Part shown: one piece after another, positions 42,564 to 60,000 of the stretch | Position numbering within the stretch: the stretch's first letter is position 1 | How the letters are laid out: each line of letters begins with the position of its first letter | DNA from: Symsagittifera roscoffensis | Lineage: Eukaryota > Xenacoelomorpha > Acoela > Convolutidae | Length of the DNA: 60,000 bases | Direction: 5' to 3' | Assembly (NCBI RefSeq): GCF_963678635.1 | Contig: NC_087068.1 | Location: 19,643,789-19,703,788 of the forward strand | The notes under the pieces: model-generated | Seen by the model: only the letters and a program-made list of their open reading frames with translations | Database searches by the model: none | What the model was told of the DNA's origin: nothing | Position numbers and translations under genes: made by a program

Positions 42564-45436
42564 TTGCTCAGTATTCTAAATTTCAATGTCAGGAGCCTGC
42601 TAGACATTATTAGACGCATGACATTGGCAAATGCAGTTCTTACAAACGACTACGACATCATCTGTCTAACTGAAACATGGCTCACAACTGGCCTCTTTCT
42701 ATCAAACTACACAATACACAGAACAGATCGACCCAATACGGGTCAGAACACTAAGCACGGCGGAGTCCTCATTGCAGTGAAAGGTTTAACTCATAGCAGA
42801 ATAGAACTCAAAACCGAACTAGAATGTGCTGCCATCGAAATCAAATCTCGTCAGAAGCAGATAGTAATCTGCTGCTTCTACAATCCCCCCAAAAACAGCC
42901 CGTATAGAGCATCTCCCGACAACATAAAAGACGTCTTAAAACAGCTTCATGACTCGCTTAGTGACAACTCATCGCAACTCATCCTAACCGGAGATATAAA
43001 TCTTGCAGAAGCAAACTGGGACAGCCTAAACTCAAACGACGAATAAGAAGCCAACATACTGGACACTCTAGAAAAGTACGATCTACATCAGCTTATCACG
43101 TGCCACGAAGGCAAGAGCCTCGATGTATTCCTTGCCACTGACCCGACTCTTGAGCTAAGTTCGGCTATCGACTCAGCACTAGAAGCACAATACTCATCAA
43201 ACGGAAAAAAGTGTTCCGATCATCACGCATACAAAACTTATTTGTCCCTACCAACTTCGAGCAAAATAACAACCCCAGCTATTAAACGCGCATACCAGAA
43301 AACCGACTGGGATGATTTCAACAAACAAATCGTCAGCCAGCCATTTACACCATACTGCTACAGCAACATTGACGTCCTACTGTTACAGTGGTACAAATGG
43401 CTCCAGAACATCATCGACGAAAAAATACCCCGAGTCACCAAACACAGGGCAGAAATTCCACCCTGGATTAGATCATCCACCTCACATCAAATGAAGATAG
43501 TCGCGACAATGAAGCGTAAATACGCAAAAGCAAACTCACTCTCGCTACTTCTGAAAATCAAAAAAGCTGAAAAAAGCCTGAACGAAGAAATCAAAATGGA
43601 TCAAGCCATATTCGAAGCAAAAGTATCCAAGAGCCGCCGTATTCAAAAGTATTCAAGAGCATATCTGATCTTCAGAAATATTTGAAATCGATACACAAAA
43701 AGCATCCCCTACCAGACGAAATGTTCCTTAATCAATCACCGGACACAACTGAAACAGCAGTAAACAATGAACAAAAATGTTCTCTGTTTAACAAATTTTT
43801 CACCCAAGTTTTCAGCAAACAAGGTGAACTAACCGTCAAACAAACTTACATAAAATCAGAAACAAACCACCTGAAACTATCCGAGGAAGAAATAACCAGA
43901 TGCCTCCAATCACTGAAAACAAAAAAAGCATGCGGTCCGGACAACATTGGAAACATTATCCTGAAACACGCGACATCACTCGCAAAATCTCTAAAGCTCA
44001 TTTTTCAAACCTGCATTAATAAAGGATCATTTCCACGCCAATGGAAAACCAGTGAAATAACACCAGTCTTTAAAGAAAACAACAAGGCAGACATATCGCA
44101 ATACAGACCCATCAGTCTTTTGGCAAATGTATCAAAGGTATTTGAAAAAATACTCTTCGACCGATTATATCCAACAATCGAAACTAAACTACACCCAGCA
44201 CAGTTCGGTTTCAGAAAAAACAGATCAGCGATCATACAACTTCTCTTGTTTCTGAACGAAATTTATCTGGAAAACGACATCAATGAAAACGCTGAACTAT
44301 GGGTCCTATACGTAGACTTCAGTAAAGCCTTTGACAAGGTCCCACATCAACCACTGATATCCAAAATTGCAGAAATGGGGATTGGCGGGAAAATCCTTGA
44401 ACTACTAGCCAGCTACCTAACAGCACGAAAACAATGTGTTAAAATTGATAGAAGCAAATCTCCAGTCACGCCAGTAACAAGTGGAGTACCACAGGGTTCA
44501 ATACTAGGTCCGCTCATGTTCCTGATATACGTTAACGATCTTCCAGAATCAGTCAAACCGAGCACTTCTTTTGGCTACGCCGACGACTTTAAAGTAATTG
44601 CAAAGAACTACGAAGAAGCAATTGTCCTCGGAACGGAAATTGAAAAGTGCAGTCTCAAAAACCAATTGGTACTAAATATGGGAAAAAGTAAGGCACTACG
44701 CATTAAAGGAAATACAGAGCCTGTGAGTTCAAAAGGCGTGAAACTAGGCACTGTCAACTCCCAGAAAGACCTAGAAGTGATAGTGACAAAAAACATCTCG
44801 TGGAACGAAAACATTAAACGTAGGACCGGTAAAGCATGGCGAGCCTTCTTCAACCTCAAACGTAACATCTCATGCTATGCAAATCTCGAAACAAAATTGA
44901 ACGCTTATGTAGGTTACGTCGTCCCTGTCATTTCCTATGCATCGCAGGTATGGTACCCATCAAAAACCGAAATGCGGGAAATCGAAAGAGTTCAACAAAA
45001 ATCTACTACATGGATACTTAACTACTCCATCGGATACAAAGAGAGACTACGTACCCTGAAGATCTTACCACTCTCAATGTACATCGAACTCCATGATATA
45101 CTGTTTCTTCAATCGGTCATGGACGGTAAATACAGCGTCAGTGAAGATTCAATTCCAATATCACTGAGAGAAAGCACCACGAGACAATGCAGCGAATTCG
45201 AGCTCAACACAAACCGCATCAGCAAAACAGACGAAAATTTCTGGACGAGAGCCTCGAAACTTTTCAATATACTCCACAAACAGTTTCGCGACAACCCGAC
45301 GAAAAAACAACTGACAGAAAGTTACTTCAACTACTTTGAAAACAGTTACAATCAGCTAGACACATGCACCTGGCGTGTACTGTGTTCCTGTGGATCGTGT
45401 AACCCCTACCAAAAACTCATGCCAGCTGAAAACTGA
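42564..45436 (+). pseudogene. H3: ORF2, endonuclease and reverse transcriptase
   Basis: The frame begins LSILNFNVRSLLDIIRRM, then DIICLTETWL (catalytic Glu), LILTGDINLAEANWDS (GD.N block) and SDHHAYKT (SDH block), giving an APE-type endonuclease. A TAA at 43044-43046 interrupts it, then the same frame continues to about 43620-43660, where it shifts. The RT follows at 43682-45436 with CGPDNIGNIILKHA, VLYVDFSKAFDKVP, TSGVPQGSILGPLMFLIYVN and FGYADDFKV. The C-terminus carries CSCGSCN before the stop. Family: Jockey/CR1 superfamily. Confidence 0.85.
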
Positions 45437-45470
45437 AGGGTTGACACCCCTGGGCCAATGAGCCCTAAAG

Positions 45471-45509
<39 letters not shown>

Positions 45510-45510
45510 A
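45437..45510 (+). repeat. H3: 3' UTR and (CTA)n tail
   Basis: A short 3' UTR with GGGTTGACACCCC (small hairpin) and CCTGGGCCAATGAGCCC is followed by about 13 CTA units (45471-45510). Microsatellite tails of this kind are usual at 3' ends of CR1/Jockey-type LINEs. Confidence 0.8.
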
Positions 45511-45835
45511 ACGCACCAAACAAGAACCCTGGAGCACCCGTATCAAGCGAAGACGTCTGCCCTTTTTTGGACACGTTGTTAGACTTGACACAAAGACTCC
45601 TGCTAGACAAGCTCTCAGTGCGTACCTTGAACCTGCAAAAAATCCACCTGGTAGACAAAAAACATCGTGGGTCGCACTAGTTCAAAAATCATTAATTCTC
45701 TGAAGATTCTTCTGGACATTCACATTCCAGAGACTTACCAAATTACCGAGGACAGAAAGGAGTGGAGAAGAATTACAAAAAACCTGAAATTTAGTACAAT
45801 TCCGGTTTACTGGATTTAATGCATTCTTACGACGA
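45509..45835 (+). pseudogene. H2: C-terminal part after H3
   Basis: Resumes RTKQEPWSTRIKRRRLPFFG, then HVVRLDTKTPARQAL and PPGRQKTSWVALVQKSL, the usual C-terminal block of LINE RT proteins. A frame shift near 45700 follows, then RKEWRRITKNL and a TAA near 45820. H2 ends at 45835, just before its right target duplication. Confidence 0.75.
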
Positions 45836-45847
45836 TTGAAATGGAGC
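45836..45847 (+). repeat. H2 target-site duplication, right
   Basis: TTGAAATGGAGC, identical to 41207-41218. Confidence 0.8.
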
Positions 45848-46310
45848 GGAAACTTCAAGCGTTGGAAGATGAAAGCTTTCACAACAAAATAACCACTATC
45901 GAAGATGACGCTCGACTTGGCATCAAAGCAAATGGACTCTGGGGAGGCCGATTCAGCCGAATCTTTTTGGATGTGAAAATTTTCAAACCGCATGCTAAAT
46001 CCTGCCCTTAATATAAATCTGACGCTTACAAATATCTTGAGAGTGTCAAAACACTAAAATACTTACACTAATTTTTGCGTGTACCGGAGGATCAACACCA
46101 GGCTCTACAAAAACCGTCCAGAAAGTAGCAGAGAAACTAAGCGAAAAACGGAACGATTCATACTCGGACAAAATAAACTTTAAGAACAAAAATAAGTTTT
46201 GATTTTCTGAGGAGTGCAATCCTCTGCCTCAGGGGGTGCAAAAAATTTAAAAATACATCCAATATATACAATTCCATCTGTGCTATAATTATGGAGGGTA
46301 GATTTTGATT
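45848..46310 (+). pseudogene. H1: C-terminal part after H2
   Basis: MERKLQALEDESFHNKITTI, then EDDARLGIKANGLWGGRFSR and IFLDVKIFKPHAKSCP, the conserved C-terminal block of the H1 family. Stops follow in all frames. It continues directly from EVCHDFEMEQ at 41218, so H1 can be read across H2. Confidence 0.7.
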
Positions 46311-46767
46311 GACAATTCTCTAGATGCTTTAAAATCGACTTGATTTATTCATGAAGTTTTGCCGATGTATTTTTGTAGCGTTGGTATGGCCCTATCCAAC
46401 CTGTGCACGTACCGTCGCATGACGGAAGGGCCAATTTTAATTGACCCCTTTTCTTGCAACTCCAGTTTTTTCTGTGCAGCGTTTATTCTCAATCGGATTG
46501 GCTTGATTCCCAATCTGATTGGCTTGATCTGACTCTTCACTTTTTTTAACCTTATGCTTTACTTGTTCCTAATTTATGAAATTCCAATGGTTTTTTGAAT
46601 GCGTGAAATGATAAACTAGTAAAGCAATTTTGGTTACAATGAGAATTTCTGACCTTCTGATTTATAGGACCTGAAATTTTTTTTTCTAAGTTACCATTCT
46701 CCCAGTGTCTTTTTAAATGCTGTCCATTTGTTTTTGAGCCTGTTAAAGTCATGATTGAAATTTTCAG
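46311..46767. other. Region between H1 and SERCA exon 1
   Basis: Holds the right copy of the direct repeat (46393-46445) and then AT-rich DNA. TTTTCAG at 46761-46767, followed by ACAAGA and the ATG, looks like a 3' splice site, so a 5' UTR intron probably ends here and the promoter may be further upstream, beyond the repeats. A promoter was not identified. Confidence 0.5.
46393..46445 (+). repeat. Direct repeat, right copy (probable end of H1)
   Basis: CCTGTGCACGTACCGTCGCA, then TGACGGAAGGGCCAATTTTAAT, close to 15165-15215. Here CCGTC-GCAT-GACGG forms a hairpin, and GGCCCT (about 46387) can pair with AGGGCC around it. Confidence 0.55.
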
Positions 46768-46773
46768 ACAAGA

Positions 46774-60000
<13,227 letters not shown>

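Larger units (their letters stand above)
42134..45508 (+). mobile_element. H3: 5'-truncated Jockey/CR1-type LINE inserted in H2
   Basis: About 3.4 kb with the end of ORF1, a nearly complete ORF2 (endonuclease and RT), a short 3' UTR and a (CTA)n tail. The left join contains three copies of ACACGACGTGA. H2's frame LYK/RTKQEPW is split exactly by it, with at most AAAC shared at the two sides. One stop and one frameshift in ORF2 mark it as a fairly young but dead copy. Confidence 0.8.

Noticed and set aside
45458-45703. Frame starting with a poly-Thr tract
   Set aside because: The Thr run is the (CTA)n tail of H3; only the part after 45509 is coding-derived, from H2.

Overview
The window looks like AT-rich nuclear DNA of an invertebrate animal. 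A conserved SERCA-type calcium pump gene is split into many short exons with GT-AG introns, and most of the rest is nested retrotransposons. I cannot place the animal more precisely. A 200-base assembly gap lies at 1205-1404.

Layout: 1-1989 is AT-rich non-coding DNA with a tRNA-Met-like (SINE-like) stretch. 1990-14971 is 'copy A', an old, heavily mutated Ty3/gypsy-type LTR element on the minus strand; its 5' LTR is at 14283-14971 and its 3' end is lost. 15165-46445 is a LINE-like element ('H1') split by two later insertions. The first is 'copy B' (17138-40631, plus strand), a giant LTR retrotransposon of the same family as A, arranged head-to-head with it. The second is a 5'-truncated LINE ('H2', 41219-45835), which is itself interrupted by a Jockey/CR1-type LINE ('H3', 42134-45508). 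From 46774 to the right edge runs the SERCA gene: 16 recognisable coding exons, with the C-terminal exons beyond the window.

Copy B is the most interesting object. It has about 917-bp LTRs (TGTGAC...GTTACA), a leader of several kilobases with arrays of a CCGGAGGGGTC-type motif, gag with two CCHC knuckles, protease, RT, RNase H and integrase. Beyond the usual gag-pol it carries a TARG1/Poa1p-like macro domain (ADP-ribose-binding fold) at the end of pol, an ORF with a coiled coil and an SGNH/GDSL hydrolase, and a large 3' ORF I do not recognise. Copy A, although strongly diverged, keeps remnants of the macro domain and the SGNH hydrolase, so these were part of the ancestral element. Copy B has several frameshifts and stop codons and two internal tandem duplications (1811 bp and 1337 bp), so this copy is not functional as assembled. 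Domain calls come from motif recognition by eye; no database search was run.
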